Source: Variovorax paradoxus (GTDB taxonomy: Bacteria; Pseudomonadota; Gammaproteobacteria; Burkholderiales; Burkholderiaceae_C). From it: 64,000 nucleotides of DNA. The DNA lies in the NCBI RefSeq assembly GCF_018614955.1, contig NZ_JAGGNV010000003.1, positions 1-64,000 on the forward strand, read 5' to 3'. Made by a program: the position numbers and the translations under genes. The notes below the pieces were generated by a model, which was given only the letters and a program-made list of their open reading frames with translations, made no database searches and was not told the origin of the DNA. This document shows, piece after piece, positions 1 through 10,669 of this stretch (position 1 is the first letter of the stretch; the number at the start of each line of letters is the position of its first letter).

Positions 1-1382
1 CCATTGCGGCCGGCCGGTGCGCCCTGGCCGGCACCGCCGCCGCGCCGCTGGCCGCCGCCATTGCCGCCACCGCCGCTGCGCTGCTCGCCCTGGCCCGCCT
101 TGTTGTCACGGACGCGCTGCAGCATTTCCTGCCGCGCGGCCTTGGCCGCGGCCTGCATCACTTCGCGGCTCGGCGGGCGGCCGGCGCCGCCCCAGATGGT
201 CTGGCGTCCCATCGCGATGGGCTCGGCGCGCTCGCCTTCCTCGGGGCCGAAGCCGTCGATCAGCTTGACCGGGATCTGCTGCTTGGTGAAGCGCTCGATC
301 TCCTGCATGAAGCCTTCTTCGTCGAGGCAGACCAGGCTCACCGCCTCGCCGCTCGCGCCCGCGCGGCCGGTGCGGCCGATGCGGTGCACGTAGTCCTCGC
401 TGACGTTGGGAATCTCGTAGTTCACGACGTGCGGCAGCTCGTCGATGTCGATGCCGCGGGCCGCGATGTCGGTCGCCACCAGCGCGCGGATGTCGCCGCT
501 CTTGAAGCCGGCCAGGGCCTGGGTGCGCGCGCTCTGGCTCTTGTTGCCGTGCAGCGCCATCGCCTCGATGCCGTTCTTGGTCAGGAATTCGGCCACGTTG
601 TTGGCGCCGAACTTGGTGCGGGTGAACACCAGCACCTGGCTCCAGTTGTGCTCGCTGATGATATGCGCGAGCAGCGCCTTCTTCTTGCCGCGTCCGACAG
701 GATGGATGACCTGCGTGATGCGCTGCACCGTGGTGTTGCGCGGCGTGACCTGGATGCTCTGCGGATTCTTCAGCAGCGTGGCGGCGAGGTCGCGGATCTC
801 GTCGCTGAAGGTGGCGGAGAAGAGCAGGCTCTGCTTTTCCTTCGGCACCAGCGCGAGGATCTTCTTCACGTCATGGATAAAGCCCATGTCGAGCATGCGG
901 TCGGCTTCGTCGAGCACAAGGATCTGGACCTGCGACAGGTCGAGCATGCCTTGCTGCTGCAGGTCGAGCAGGCGGCCCGGGGTGGCGACCAGGATGTCGA
1001 CGCCGCTCTTGAGCTTGCTGATCTGCGGGTTCATTCCGACGCCGCCGAAAATCACCGTAGAGCTCAGCTGCAGGTACTTGCCGTAGGTGCGGACCGACTC
1101 TTCGACCTGCGCCGCGAGTTCGCGCGTGGGGGTCAGCACCAAGGCGCGGATGCCGGTGCCGCCGAACTTGTTGGTGGCGCTGCGGCTCATCGTGAGCTTG
1201 TGCAGCATCGGCAGCGTAAAGGCGGCCGTCTTGCCGGTGCCGGTCTGGGCGCCACCGAGCAGGTCGTGCCCATCGAGCACTGCCGGAATGGCCTGGGCCT
1301 GGATCGGGGTGGGGGTGTCGTAGCCGTGCTCATGCACAGCCTTCAAGATGGCCGGGGCCAGCTTCAGTTCATCAAAGGTCAT
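1..1382 (-). CDS. rhlE: DEAD-box ATP-dependent RNA helicase, RhlE type (3' end cut by window edge)
   Basis: ATP-dependent RNA helicase acting on rRNA or mRNA structure. It begins with ATG at 1382 ([10 protein letters not shown]) and is still open at base 1, so 460 residues are visible. Q motif ([10 protein letters not shown]), Walker A ([10 protein letters not shown]), PTRELA, DEAD in [17 protein letters not shown], and the C-terminal [10 protein letters not shown] motif are all present in order. The visible C-terminus is a basic Gly/Arg/Gln-rich tail ([12 protein letters not shown]), typical of RhlE-like helicases and used for RNA binding. It is transcribed away from the next gene with 178 bases of non-coding sequence upstream. 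RhlE rather than RhlB or DeaD is inferred from the short N-terminus and RGG-like tail. Confidence 0.93.
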   Translation of the reverse strand, partial: MTFDELKLAPAILKAVHEHGYDTPTPIQAQAIPAVLDGHDLLGGAQTGTGKTAAFTLPMLHKLTMSRSATNKFGGTGIRALVLTPTRELAAQVEESVRTYGKYLQLSSTVIFGGVGMNPQISKLKSGVDILVATPGRLLDLQQQGMLDLSQVQILVLDEADRMLDMGFIHDVKKILALVPKEKQSLLFSATFSDEIRDLAATLLKNPQSIQVTPRNTTVQRITQVIHPVGRGKKKALLAHIISEHNWSQVLVFTRTKFGANNVAEFLTKNGIEAMALHGNKSQSARTQALAGFKSGDIRALVATDIAARGIDIDELPHVVNYEIPNVSEDYVHRIGRTGRAGASGEAVSLVCLDEEGFMQEIERFTKQQIPVKLIDGFGPEEGERAEPIAMGRQTIWGGAGRPPSREVMQAAAKAARQEMLQRVRDNKAGQGEQRSGGGGNGGGQRRGGGAGQGAPAGRN

Positions 1383-1560
1383 TGAGTTCAACAAGCGCCT
1401 TACACGGCGCAGTGGTATTCGCCCGCTACGGCGTCTTGGCGACGTCGAGCCAGTAAAGGCGAATGAGGGTCAGGGGTGGGAGCCTGAAAGCCTTGAGATG
1501 GGCCTTCGTCGTCCCCGGCGGAGGGCCGGTGCTGCGGGCAACTGGACCCGGCAGCAGGCG

Positions 1561-2811
1561 CTATTGTCGCATGAGTCGGGTTTGCCCGCCTTCGGCCCGG
1601 CTGAGATAGACGAACATGCCGTGGATGGGCTCGCGCTGGTCTTCGCGTATCGGCGCGCGAACCAGCTGGACCAGATCGAAGCCGTGTCGCATGGCCATCT
1701 CGCGCAGGTAGCGCTCGGAATGCGCATAGCGCAGGCTCGGCAGCAGTTCGAAATCGGTGCTTTCGTCGGCAGCGCATTCGGCCGAAAAGCAGAAGAGCCC
1801 CTTCGCTTCCATCGCGCGGTCCAGCGCCGCGAAAACCGGCACCAGGTCGCCGACGTAGATGAAGACGTCCGCGGCCGTGACCAGGTCGTAGCGTTCGTCC
1901 GTGCCTCGCAGGTAGTCCACGATGTCCGCATGCACGAGGCGGTCGTAGAGGCCGAGGGCCCGTGCCTGGTCCATCATCTGGCTGGACAGGTCGACGCCTG
2001 CGAGCCGTTGCGTCATCGGCTTCAGCAACGGCGCGCAGAGCCCTGTTCCGCAGCCGAGGTCGAGGGCCGAGCGGAAAGGGCCGCGGCCCAACGCGGCCAG
2101 ATGCCTGGCCAGCGTGCTGTGTGCGCGGTAGCCGAGCAGGCCCACCAGATGCGCATCGAACTGATCGGCGTAGTCGTCGAAAAGGGTCTCGACGTAGTGC
2201 GCCGGCGCCGTCGCCGGAACAGCCTGCGCAGAGACGGACGCCAGGTAGTAGCGGTGCAACTCGGGATCGGCGCCGTGCGCCATGGCTTGCCTGAAGGCGT
2301 CGGCCGCTTCTTCGGTGCGCTTCATCTCCCGCAGGATGCCGCCGCGATTGCTCCAGGCCTGCGCCAGGGTGGGGTTCGCGGCCAGCGCGCGGTCATAGGA
2401 GGCGAGCGCCTGTTCGGGCCGATCCAGCGCCTGCAGCGTCTGGCCGTGGCGAAACCACGGTTCGGCGGCGGGAAGGGTGCCGAGTTGCAGCACCTTCTCG
2501 TAGCCGGCCAATGCTTCGCGGTGGCGATTCAACAGGCTGAGCGCGGTGGCCTTGTGAAACCAGGCGTCGGCGTTGTCGGCCTCGACCGCCAGCACCTGGT
2601 CGGCCACCGCGAGGGCCTCTTGCGGGCGCGACAGTTTCAGCTGCGTGGCGGCGAGATTGATCAGGGTCGAGATGCGGCCCGGAAAGAGCGCGAGCGAAGA
2701 CAGGAAGAGCTGCTCGGCGGCGTCGAACCGGGCCGTTTCGAAGGCTTTCAGCCCGTCGAAGAAGAGCTGCTTGGCCTGATCGAAGGCATCGTGGGCGGGT
2801 GCGGCACACAT
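1561..2811 (-). CDS. TPR-repeat protein fused to a class I SAM-dependent methyltransferase
   Basis: A 416-residue fusion. Residues 1-190 are tetratricopeptide repeats (AWFHKATALSLLNRHREALA, PWFRHGQTLQALDRPEQALA, AWSNRGGILREMKRTEEAA); residues about 225-416 are a Rossmann methyltransferase with motif I DLGCGTGLCAPLL and downstream VTAADVFIYVGDL. The methyl acceptor is unknown; TPRs suggest a protein partner or substrate. The ATG at 2811 (MCAAPAHDAF) is chosen; an upstream in-frame ATG at 2856 would add a low-complexity lead-in. No signal peptide, so cytoplasmic. It is divergent from ettA, with 213 bases between them in which I see no clear promoter. Confidence 0.9.
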   Translation of the reverse strand: MCAAPAHDAFDQAKQLFFDGLKAFETARFDAAEQLFLSSLALFPGRISTLINLAATQLKLSRPQEALAVADQVLAVEADNADAWFHKATALSLLNRHREALAGYEKVLQLGTLPAAEPWFRHGQTLQALDRPEQALASYDRALAANPTLAQAWSNRGGILREMKRTEEAADAFRQAMAHGADPELHRYYLASVSAQAVPATAPAHYVETLFDDYADQFDAHLVGLLGYRAHSTLARHLAALGRGPFRSALDLGCGTGLCAPLLKPMTQRLAGVDLSSQMMDQARALGLYDRLVHADIVDYLRGTDERYDLVTAADVFIYVGDLVPVFAALDRAMEAKGLFCFSAECAADESTDFELLPSLRYAHSERYLREMAMRHGFDLVQLVRAPIREDQREPIHGMFVYLSRAEGGQTRLMRQ

Positions 2812-3024
2812 AGGCGGGTGCGGCTGAGAATAGCAGCGCTTCGGGCCCCCGTTCAAGGAATCGAGGCCCCTGCGTTAGACTTGGCAGCAAACCCCCGGTC
2901 GGAAAACGCGCTGCAGCAGCAAGCGCCTGCCATGCAAGGCAGATTCGCCATCGATCCTCGCGCAAGATCGTTGCCGGGTTTCCCGACTACCCCGAGCAGT
3001 CCCCATCACCGAACAGAAATAGAC

Positions 3025-4686
<1,662 letters not shown>

Positions 4687-4761
4687 CAATGCGCTGACAC
4701 GCCGCAATCGAGGCAAACTTCCGCTTCCAGATGGGCGCCCGGGGCGCCGTTAGGAGCGGAC

Positions 4762-6030
4762 ATGGCTGCAGCGATTCGGTATGTGGCGGCGTCTCTGATG
4801 CTTGTCGCGGGATGCGGAGGCGGGGGTGGCGGGGGCAGCGTCTCCATCAGCGCCTTCGGGGTGAACGGGACGGCGGCGCCCGCACCGCCACCGGCGGCCA
4901 ACCCGTCGGCACCGCCGGCCTCGCCGATGGTGGTCAAGGTGACCGAGCTGGCCTCCGGCCTGAACAGCCCCTGGGGCCTGGCCTTCCTGCCCGACGGCAA
5001 GCTGCTCGTGACGCAGCGCGGCGGGCAGATCCGGCTGCGCAATGCCGACGGCACACCGGTCAATGGCGGGGCCGACCAGGTCAGCGGCGTTCCGCCGGTG
5101 GAGGCGGTCGGGCAGGGCGGCTTGCTCGATGTGGCGGTCGATCCGGCTTTCGCGAGCAACCGCCGCATCTACTTCAGCTATTCGGAACGCGATACGGGCA
5201 ACGCCAGCCTCAACAGCACCGCGGTGGCGCGCGCCGAACTCGACGTCGTCGGCCGCGGCCTGAGCAATTTCGTCGTCATCTACCGGCAGTTGCCCAGAGC
5301 GCAGAGCAATGCGCACTTCGGCTCGCGCCTGGTGTTCGATCGCAACGGCTATCTCTTCGTGACCCTGGGCGAGCGCTTGAACACCGACCAGCGCGGTTTC
5401 GCCCAGGACCTGACGCGCGGCCACGGCAAGGTGGTGCGCATCACCACCGATGGCGTGCCGGCGCCGGGCAATCCCGACTTCGGCGTGGCCGGCGCGCAGC
5501 CGCATATCTGGAGCTACGGCCATCGCAATGTGCAGGGTGCGGCGCTGCATCCGGCGACCGGCGATCTGTGGGTCAACGAGCACGGGCCGCAGGGCGGCGA
5601 TGAAGTCAACCTCAGCCTGCCCGGCAGGAACTACGGCTGGCCGGTCATCAGCTACGGGCAGGAGTACGGCACCCTCACGCAGGTCGGCGAAGGCACGGCC
5701 AAGGCCAGCATGGAGCAGCCGCTGAGCTACTGGGAAAAGATCGACGGCTCGGCCTGGACGCCGGGCACGACGAAGTCCTCGATCGCGCCCAGCGGCATGG
5801 CCTTCTACACCGGCGATGCGCTGCCCGACTGGAAGGGGAGCCTCTTCGTCGGCGCATTGGCGGGCACCGCGCTGTGGCGGCTCACGCTCAACGGCAACAT
5901 CGTGACGGGGCGCGAACGTCTTCTGGCCGATCGCGGAGAGCGCATCCGTGACGTCCGCCAAGGGCCGGACGGCTGGCTCTACCTGTTGACCGACAGCACC
6001 AACGGCAAGCTGCTGCGGCTGCAGCGCTAG
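4762..6030 (+). CDS. PQQ-dependent sugar dehydrogenase, predicted lipoprotein
   Basis: Soluble-type PQQ quinoprotein (GdhB/YliI family) predicted to oxidise aldose sugars in the periplasm. 422 residues. The N-terminus has a lipoprotein signal with lipobox LVAGC (Cys18), then a Gly run and a Pro/Ala linker to about residue 50. Six-bladed beta-propeller hallmarks follow: LNSPWGLAFLPDGKLLVTQR, HFGSRLVFDRNGYLF, HIWSYGHRNVQGAALHP and VNEHGPQGGDEVN, which supply PQQ and metal contacts. GGAG lies 6 bases before ATG 4762; a GGCGCC-CGG-GGCGCC hairpin (4734-4748) sits in the leader. Its TAG stop shares the CTAG at 6027-6030 with the convergent TAXI gene. The natural sugar cannot be read from sequence. 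Confidence 0.92.
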   Translation: MAAAIRYVAASLMLVAGCGGGGGGGSVSISAFGVNGTAAPAPPPAANPSAPPASPMVVKVTELASGLNSPWGLAFLPDGKLLVTQRGGQIRLRNADGTPVNGGADQVSGVPPVEAVGQGGLLDVAVDPAFASNRRIYFSYSERDTGNASLNSTAVARAELDVVGRGLSNFVVIYRQLPRAQSNAHFGSRLVFDRNGYLFVTLGERLNTDQRGFAQDLTRGHGKVVRITTDGVPAPGNPDFGVAGAQPHIWSYGHRNVQGAALHPATGDLWVNEHGPQGGDEVNLSLPGRNYGWPVISYGQEYGTLTQVGEGTAKASMEQPLSYWEKIDGSAWTPGTTKSSIAPSGMAFYTGDALPDWKGSLFVGALAGTALWRLTLNGNIVTGRERLLADRGERIRDVRQGPDGWLYLLTDSTNGKLLRLQR

Positions 6031-7385
6031 GCCTTTGCGGCGGCGGGCACAACGGCCGGCATGCGCGCCAACACCCGCTTGCGCACCGCATAGATGTTGT
6101 TGCGCAGCGCGTAGAGCTCTTCCGCATACGAGAGCGGCACCGCCACCTTGTTGACCACGCGGTCGAGGTTGTCCAGTTCCTCGATGAGCGCCTCGCGCTC
6201 GCCGGTTCCGGCTTCCAGCTTGTTCTCGACCTCGCGCAGGCGCGCATACCAGCGGAACACGCGCCGGCGTACGCGGAACTGGTAGAGCGGCGGCACCACG
6301 CGGCTGAGCGGCAGCATCAGCACCACCAGGCCGCCGAGCACCAGCCACATGCGCTCCACCAGGTTGCTGGCCCAGAAGGGTAGATAGCGCTGCCAGAAAG
6401 GCGGCGTGCCGTTGATGGCGCGGTCGCCCTCGGGGCTGACCGGCAGCTCGCTGGTGCGGGTGTTCGGGAAGTCGCGTGCGCGGTTGAACCAGCCGGCGCC
6501 GCTGTGCAGCGTTTGCGCGCTCTGCGCGAACAGCTGGCGCAGCGCGGGATGGGTTTTCTCGCGCGCCAGCAGCGAAGTGGTTGCGGCCAGCATCGACAGG
6601 TCCTGTGGCGGCAGGTCGACCGCGAGATCGACGACGCCGCGCGGCAGCGTCACGTCCTGCAGGAAGGCGAAGCGCCGCGAATAGGCATCGCTCTGGCCGA
6701 ATTCCATCAATTGGATGTCCGGCGCGCGCAGCAGCCGCTGCACCAGCGGCGACTGCGGCGCCGAGGCCAGCACGATCACGTCGAGCAGCCCGGCCTGCAG
6801 CGCCTCGGTGGCGGGCGACTGCTCGAGGTTCGACAATTGCAGCTTCTCCGGATCCATGTGGTTGGCGCGGAACATCCGCTCCATGATTTCGGGCACGCCG
6901 CTGCCGGGCTTGTCGACGTTGACTCGCAGCTTCTGGAATTGCGCGATCGAAGTCAGCCGCCCCGTCTTGCGGTCGACTGCGCGCGCCGCATCGCTGCGAT
7001 AGAAGAACCACAGCGGCTCATAGAACAGGCTGCCGAGCGAGCTGAGCCCTGCTTCCTCGTCGGCCACCGGGTCGGCGCTGCCGCCGCGCACGAAGCCCAC
7101 GTCGGCGCCGCCGCTGCGCAGCAGCTGCAGGTTGTCCTGGGAACCGTCGGTCGGCTTCAGCTCGACCTCGATGCCGTTGGCCTTGAGCGCCGTGGCGTAG
7201 CGCTTGCCGAACTCGGCGTAGGCGCTGCCGGCCGGTCCCGTCGCGAGCCTCACGTGCTTGGGCGGCTGCGGCTCCAGCCACCAGTAGGCGGCGATCAGCA
7301 GCCCGATGACGAGGAAGACCACGGGGCCGGCCGAGGCGATGAGATCGCGGATGGAGAGGAGGACGAGGCGGATGGTGCGAGGCAT
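6027..7385 (-). CDS. TAXI-family TRAP transporter solute-binding protein, membrane anchored
   Basis: 452-residue substrate-binding protein of the TAXI type. An N-terminal hydrophobic segment (ASAGPVVFLVIGLLIAAYWW) anchors it; the periplasmic lobe carries the family start KHVRLATGPAGSAYAEFGKRYA; a second hydrophobic segment near residue 350-370 (MWLVLGGLVVLMLPLSRVV) is followed by a basic/coiled-coil C-terminus. This two-anchor layout is known in a TAXI subgroup of betaproteobacteria. No TRAP permease (DctM/DctQ) gene is near, so either the permease is elsewhere or this is a sensor-like binding protein. ATG 7385 (MPRTIRLVLL) is preferred to an upstream ATG at 7436. It lies 104 bases downstream of the P1 peptidase gene on the same strand. 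Confidence 0.88.
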   Translation of the reverse strand: MPRTIRLVLLSIRDLIASAGPVVFLVIGLLIAAYWWLEPQPPKHVRLATGPAGSAYAEFGKRYATALKANGIEVELKPTDGSQDNLQLLRSGGADVGFVRGGSADPVADEEAGLSSLGSLFYEPLWFFYRSDAARAVDRKTGRLTSIAQFQKLRVNVDKPGSGVPEIMERMFRANHMDPEKLQLSNLEQSPATEALQAGLLDVIVLASAPQSPLVQRLLRAPDIQLMEFGQSDAYSRRFAFLQDVTLPRGVVDLAVDLPPQDLSMLAATTSLLAREKTHPALRQLFAQSAQTLHSGAGWFNRARDFPNTRTSELPVSPEGDRAINGTPPFWQRYLPFWASNLVERMWLVLGGLVVLMLPLSRVVPPLYQFRVRRRVFRWYARLREVENKLEAGTGEREALIEELDNLDRVVNKVAVPLSYAEELYALRNNIYAVRKRVLARMPAVVPAAAKA

Positions 7386-7489
7386 GCGGTGGGATGAAAC
7401 GGTGCTCGGGGTCGCCGCGGTTGCGGCAGCGCGCATTTTGAGTGGCTTTGGGCCGCGCCTCGGTTACAAAGCGCGTGCGGGCGGTCCCT

Positions 7490-8509
7490 TCACCCCAGGT
7501 CCGCAGCGCAGGGAAAGCAGCTCTCTCCGATCCGCACCGTGCGCGCCGCCCGCACCGCGCGCAGCGTCGCGCGTGCCACCACTTCGGCCGCCATGGTCCC
7601 CAGCACCGTCATGCCCGGCGCATCGCCTTCGAGCGGCACGCGGCCGGTGGCGAGCGCGAACAGGGTGTCGCCGTCGCTCATGGTGTGAACCGGGTTGATC
7701 GCGCGTGCCAGGCCGTCGTGGGCGACGGCCGCGAGCCGGTTGGCCTGCACCTTGGTGAGCACCGCATCGGTCGCGACCACGCCCAGCGTGGTGTTGGTTC
7801 CGGCCAAGAGCGGCTGGGGCAGGTCGCCGCGCAGCAGGGCGCGGCGCGTGTCGAGCAGTGCGCGGCCGTCCTCGGTGCGTGCGCCGGCCACCACCTGGGC
7901 GGTGTCCGGATCCAGCACATCGCCGAGCGCGTTGCAGGCAATCAAGGCGCCTACCGTCACGCCGTTGACGGTGATCGAGGCGGTGCCGATGCCGCCCTTC
8001 ATCGCGCGCTGCACGCCGAAGAGCTTGCCCACCAGCGCGCCGCTGCCGGCGCCGACGTTGCCCTCGGCCGGCGCTGCAGTCGATGCGGCAGCGCAGGCCG
8101 CATAGCCGGCGGCGGCATCGGGCCGGATGCGCGCATCGCCGACCGGCAGGTCGAAGAGCACGGCCGCAGGCACGATTGGCAGCGTGCCGAAGCGGACGTC
8201 GAAGCCGATGCCATGCTCTTCCAGCCACTGCATCGCGCCGTCGGCAGCCGCCAGGCCCCAGGCGCTGCCGCCGGCGAGCATCACGGCATGCACCTGCTGG
8301 ACGAAGTTGCCGGGCGCGAGCAGGTCGGTCTCTCGCGTGCCGGGCGCGGCGCCGCGCACATCCACGCCGGCCACCGCGCCTTCGCGCGCGAGGATCACGG
8401 TGCAGCCGGTGGGGCGGCGCGGATCGCTGAAGTGACCGACTTCGATGCCGGAGACATCGGTGATGGCGCCCGCATCCGGGGCCGGGGAGAAGGCATGTTC
8501 ATCAGACAT
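7490..8509 (-). CDS. P1 family peptidase (DmpA/NylC-like N-terminal nucleophile hydrolase)
   Basis: 339-residue member of MEROPS family S58/P1 (beta-peptidyl aminopeptidases, NylC nylon-oligomer hydrolase). It begins ITDVSGIEVGHFSDPRRPTG, the family signature. The segment AGTNTTLGVVATDAVL places an Asn239-Thr240 pair where NylC cleaves itself to free an N-terminal Thr nucleophile, so auto-processing into two chains is predicted. No signal peptide: cytoplasmic. The ATG at 8509 overlaps the end of the cation transporter by 8 bases, indicating translational coupling from the metal-regulated promoter. Whether substrates are beta-peptides, amides or D-residue peptides cannot be told. Confidence 0.92.
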   Translation of the reverse strand: MSDEHAFSPAPDAGAITDVSGIEVGHFSDPRRPTGCTVILAREGAVAGVDVRGAAPGTRETDLLAPGNFVQQVHAVMLAGGSAWGLAAADGAMQWLEEHGIGFDVRFGTLPIVPAAVLFDLPVGDARIRPDAAAGYAACAAASTAAPAEGNVGAGSGALVGKLFGVQRAMKGGIGTASITVNGVTVGALIACNALGDVLDPDTAQVVAGARTEDGRALLDTRRALLRGDLPQPLLAGTNTTLGVVATDAVLTKVQANRLAAVAHDGLARAINPVHTMSDGDTLFALATGRVPLEGDAPGMTVLGTMAAEVVARATLRAVRAARTVRIGESCFPCAADLG

Positions 8510-9149
8510 CGCCGGCGATTATGGGACCGCGGCGCAATTCGCCGCGTGCCTGCCGCAACACCGACCAGCCGCCGCTGATCGCGAGCGCTGCCATCGCCGC
8601 GGCCACCGCGAGGTCGGGCCAGGCGGTGCCGGTGCCGAACACGCCGAGCGCCGCGAGCATCACGGCCACGTTGCCGATGGCGTCGTTGCGCGAGCACAGC
8701 CACACGCTGCGCATGTTGGCGTCGCCCTCGCGGAAGGCATAGAGCAGCAGCGCGACCAGCACGTTGACGCCCAGCGCCAGCGCGCCCACCAGCCCCATGG
8801 TCAGCGCCTCGGGCGGCACGCCCTGCGCGGCCGACCACATCGCCTTGGCGGCCACGAAGACGCCGAAGCCCAGCATGCTGAGACCCTTGAGCACCGCGGC
8901 GCGCGCGCGCCACCTGAGGCCTGCCGACAGCACGGCCAGGGTCACGCCGTAATTGGCGGCATCGCCGAAGAAGTCGATCGCATCGGCCAGGAGAGAGACC
9001 GAGCCCGAGCGAAAGCCGGCGCCGATCTCGACCGCGAACATCGCCACGTTGAGCGCCAACGCCACCCACAGCACGCGCCGGTAGCGCGGCGTGTCGGAGG
9101 CCGAAAGATGTTCGTGGTCGTGATCGTGTTCGCAGCAGTTCGCAGACAT
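8502..9149 (-). CDS. Cation diffusion facilitator-family metal exporter, short form
   Basis: 215-residue inner-membrane transporter with about six membrane segments. The N-terminus is Cys/His rich (MSANCCEHDHDHEH), a cytosolic metal-binding tail. Acidic transport-site residues appear in LLADAIDFFGDAANYG (TM2) and CSRNDAIGNVAV (TM5). It lacks the C-terminal cytoplasmic domain of long CDF proteins, as in a known short subgroup. GGAG sits 8 bases upstream of the ATG. It diverges from a CadR-like MerR gene over a promoter with 19-bp spacing, so metal-induced efflux (Cd, Zn, Pb or Co) is the expected job; the metal itself is inferred from the regulator. Confidence 0.9.
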   Translation of the reverse strand: MSANCCEHDHDHEHLSASDTPRYRRVLWVALALNVAMFAVEIGAGFRSGSVSLLADAIDFFGDAANYGVTLAVLSAGLRWRARAAVLKGLSMLGFGVFVAAKAMWSAAQGVPPEALTMGLVGALALGVNVLVALLLYAFREGDANMRSVWLCSRNDAIGNVAVMLAALGVFGTGTAWPDLAVAAAMAALAISGGWSVLRQARGELRRGPIIAGDV

Positions 9150-9170
9150 GGTTTCTCCAGGGATGGCACC

Positions 9171-9201
9171 ATTGGAAAGGTTGAAGTCGCTGGAAGGTCA
9201 A
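9171..9201 (-). promoter_or_regulatory. MerR-type promoter of the cation exporter (19-bp spacer)
   Basis: On the minus strand, TTGACC (9201-9196) and TCCAAT (9176-9171) are separated by exactly 19 bases, the overlong spacing that MerR-family activators correct by DNA distortion. The spacer contains an imperfect dyad around CCAGCGACTT. The predicted transcript start is about 15 bases before the exporter ATG, and the -35 element lies only 4 bases from the start codon of the divergent regulator. The same hexamers and spacing recur at 42878-42908. Confidence 0.7.
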
Positions 9202-9204
9202 GCC

Positions 9205-9678
9205 ATGGCAGTCGAGAGTCCGCCCATCGAGCAGGGTTACCGCATCGGCGATGCCGCTGCACAGAGCGGCGTGAGCGCCACCAACATCCGCTACTACGAA
9301 AAGGAAGGGCTGATCGCGCCGCAGGCTCGCGGCGACAACAGCTATAGGCTCTACACCGATGCCGACGTGCACCGGCTGCGCTTCATCCGCCTGTGCCGCG
9401 CGATGGACATGTCGCTCGACGAGGTGCGCACGCTGCTCGGACTCGACCTGCGCAGCAAGGCCGATTGCGCCGCCGCCTGCGTCGCGCTCGATGCGCATCT
9501 TGGGCATGTGCGCGAACGACTGCGCGAGCTGCGCTCGCTCGAAAAAGACCTGATCGCGCTGCGCGACTGCTGCGACGGCACCGACGCGCAATGCCACATC
9601 ATCGAAGCCCTGCATGCGCGGGCCGATCGGCAGCCGCTGGCGGGTGCGCAGCGCACGCGGGCCGCGCGCCACGTGTGA
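9205..9678 (+). CDS. cadR: MerR-family metal-responsive regulator, Cd(II)/Pb(II) CadR/PbrR type
   Basis: 157 residues. Winged-helix DNA-binding domain at 10-75 (YRIGDAAAQSGVSATNIRYYE), then a dimerisation helix and a metal-binding tail. Cysteines match the Cd/Pb group: Cys64 in FIRLCRAMDMSLDE, Cys88 in SKADCAAAC, and Cys122/123/130 in RDCCDGTDAQC. ATG 9205 is chosen because GGAAGG lies 7-12 bases upstream and the protein then starts just before the helix-turn-helix; the frame stays open to 9148. It is divergent from the exporter gene it presumably activates through the 19-bp-spaced promoter. Zn or Hg specificity cannot be excluded from sequence alone. Confidence 0.9.
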   Translation: MAVESPPIEQGYRIGDAAAQSGVSATNIRYYEKEGLIAPQARGDNSYRLYTDADVHRLRFIRLCRAMDMSLDEVRTLLGLDLRSKADCAAACVALDAHLGHVRERLRELRSLEKDLIALRDCCDGTDAQCHIIEALHARADRQPLAGAQRTRAARHV

Positions 9679-9682
9679 GCCG

Positions 9683-10669
9683 CTAGAGCCCGGCCGGCAG
9701 CGCCAGCCCGCGTTCGCGCATCACATCGCGCAGCACCGCCGGGTCGTCGGTGATGATGCCGTCCACCTTCCAGTCCATCAGCTTCGCCATGTCGGCGCGC
9801 TGGTTCACCGTCCAGGGCACGACCTGGAAGCCGAGCGATTGCGCTTCCTTGACCTGAGCGGCCGTGAGGTCGTTGAAGGACGGCGACCAGATCACCGCGC
9901 CCTTGCTCTCGCCCGCAGCGGCCTTCACGAGACGCGGTGCCGAGCCGAAGTCCTCGAGCCGCAGGCCCGAGGTCCAGCGGCTGTCCTTGAGGGTGCGCGT
10001 ACTGGTGAGATAGGCGCGCTGCATCTGCGGCGCCCATTGGCCGACCAGCGCGAGCGTGCGCCAGTCGAAGCTCTGGATGGTCACGCGCGGCGCCAGGCCG
10101 GACTTGTCGATCTCGGCGAGCAGGGCACGCAACATCTCATCGGGCGGCGCGGTTTCGTCGGGGCGGGTCGGGTCCAGCTTCGTCTCGATGTTGAAGCGGA
10201 CCTGCGCGGCGTTGCGCTCGCGCACCCGCTCGAACAGCGCGGCCAGCGTCGGGATGCGCTCGCCGTCGCTGGCCAGCTGCTTCGCGAACTGCTTGCCGTA
10301 GTTGCTCGCGGGATCGATGCGGCCCACGTCGTAGGCCTGCAGCTGCGACAGCGTCAGCGCCCGGATCGCGGGCCCCTTGGCCGAGAGGAAGGCGCCGTTC
10401 GCGTCGCGCGTGTGGTCGGGATTGAGCACGGTGTCGTGCGAGATCACCACCACGCCGTCGGCCGTGAGCCCGATGTCGAGTTCGAGCGTGTCGACGCCCA
10501 TGTCCATCGCGTTCGAGAAGGCGGCCAGCGTGTTCTCGGGCGCGAGGGCGCGGCCGCCGCGATGGGCTTGCAGGTCGAAGGCGCGCTTCGCGCCGGAGCC
10601 TGGCGAAACGCAGGCGGTGAGCAGTGAGGCCGCGATCAGCCAAGAGGCAAGGCGAGGGGTGAACTTCAT
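9683..10669 (-). CDS. Glycerophosphodiester phosphodiesterase, predicted lipoprotein
   Basis: Hydrolyses glycerophosphodiesters to glycerol-3-phosphate and an alcohol in the periplasm. 328 residues with a lipoprotein signal (LLTAC, Cys20). The TIM-barrel GDPD motifs are complete: His36-Arg37 in AHRGGRALAPENT, Glu45-Asn46, Glu63/Asp65 in LELDIGLT and His78-Asp79 in VISHDTVLNP. Closer to GlpQ/periplasmic than to cytosolic UgpQ because of the signal. Its start overlaps the stop of the DUF1439 gene by ATGA (10666-10669), so the two are co-translated; they may extend the amino-acid ABC operon upstream. Confidence 0.93.
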   Translation of the reverse strand: MKFTPRLASWLIAASLLTACVSPGSGAKRAFDLQAHRGGRALAPENTLAAFSNAMDMGVDTLELDIGLTADGVVVISHDTVLNPDHTRDANGAFLSAKGPAIRALTLSQLQAYDVGRIDPASNYGKQFAKQLASDGERIPTLAALFERVRERNAAQVRFNIETKLDPTRPDETAPPDEMLRALLAEIDKSGLAPRVTIQSFDWRTLALVGQWAPQMQRAYLTSTRTLKDSRWTSGLRLEDFGSAPRLVKAAAGESKGAVIWSPSFNDLTAAQVKEAQSLGFQVVPWTVNQRADMAKLMDWKVDGIITDDPAVLRDVMRERGLALPAGL

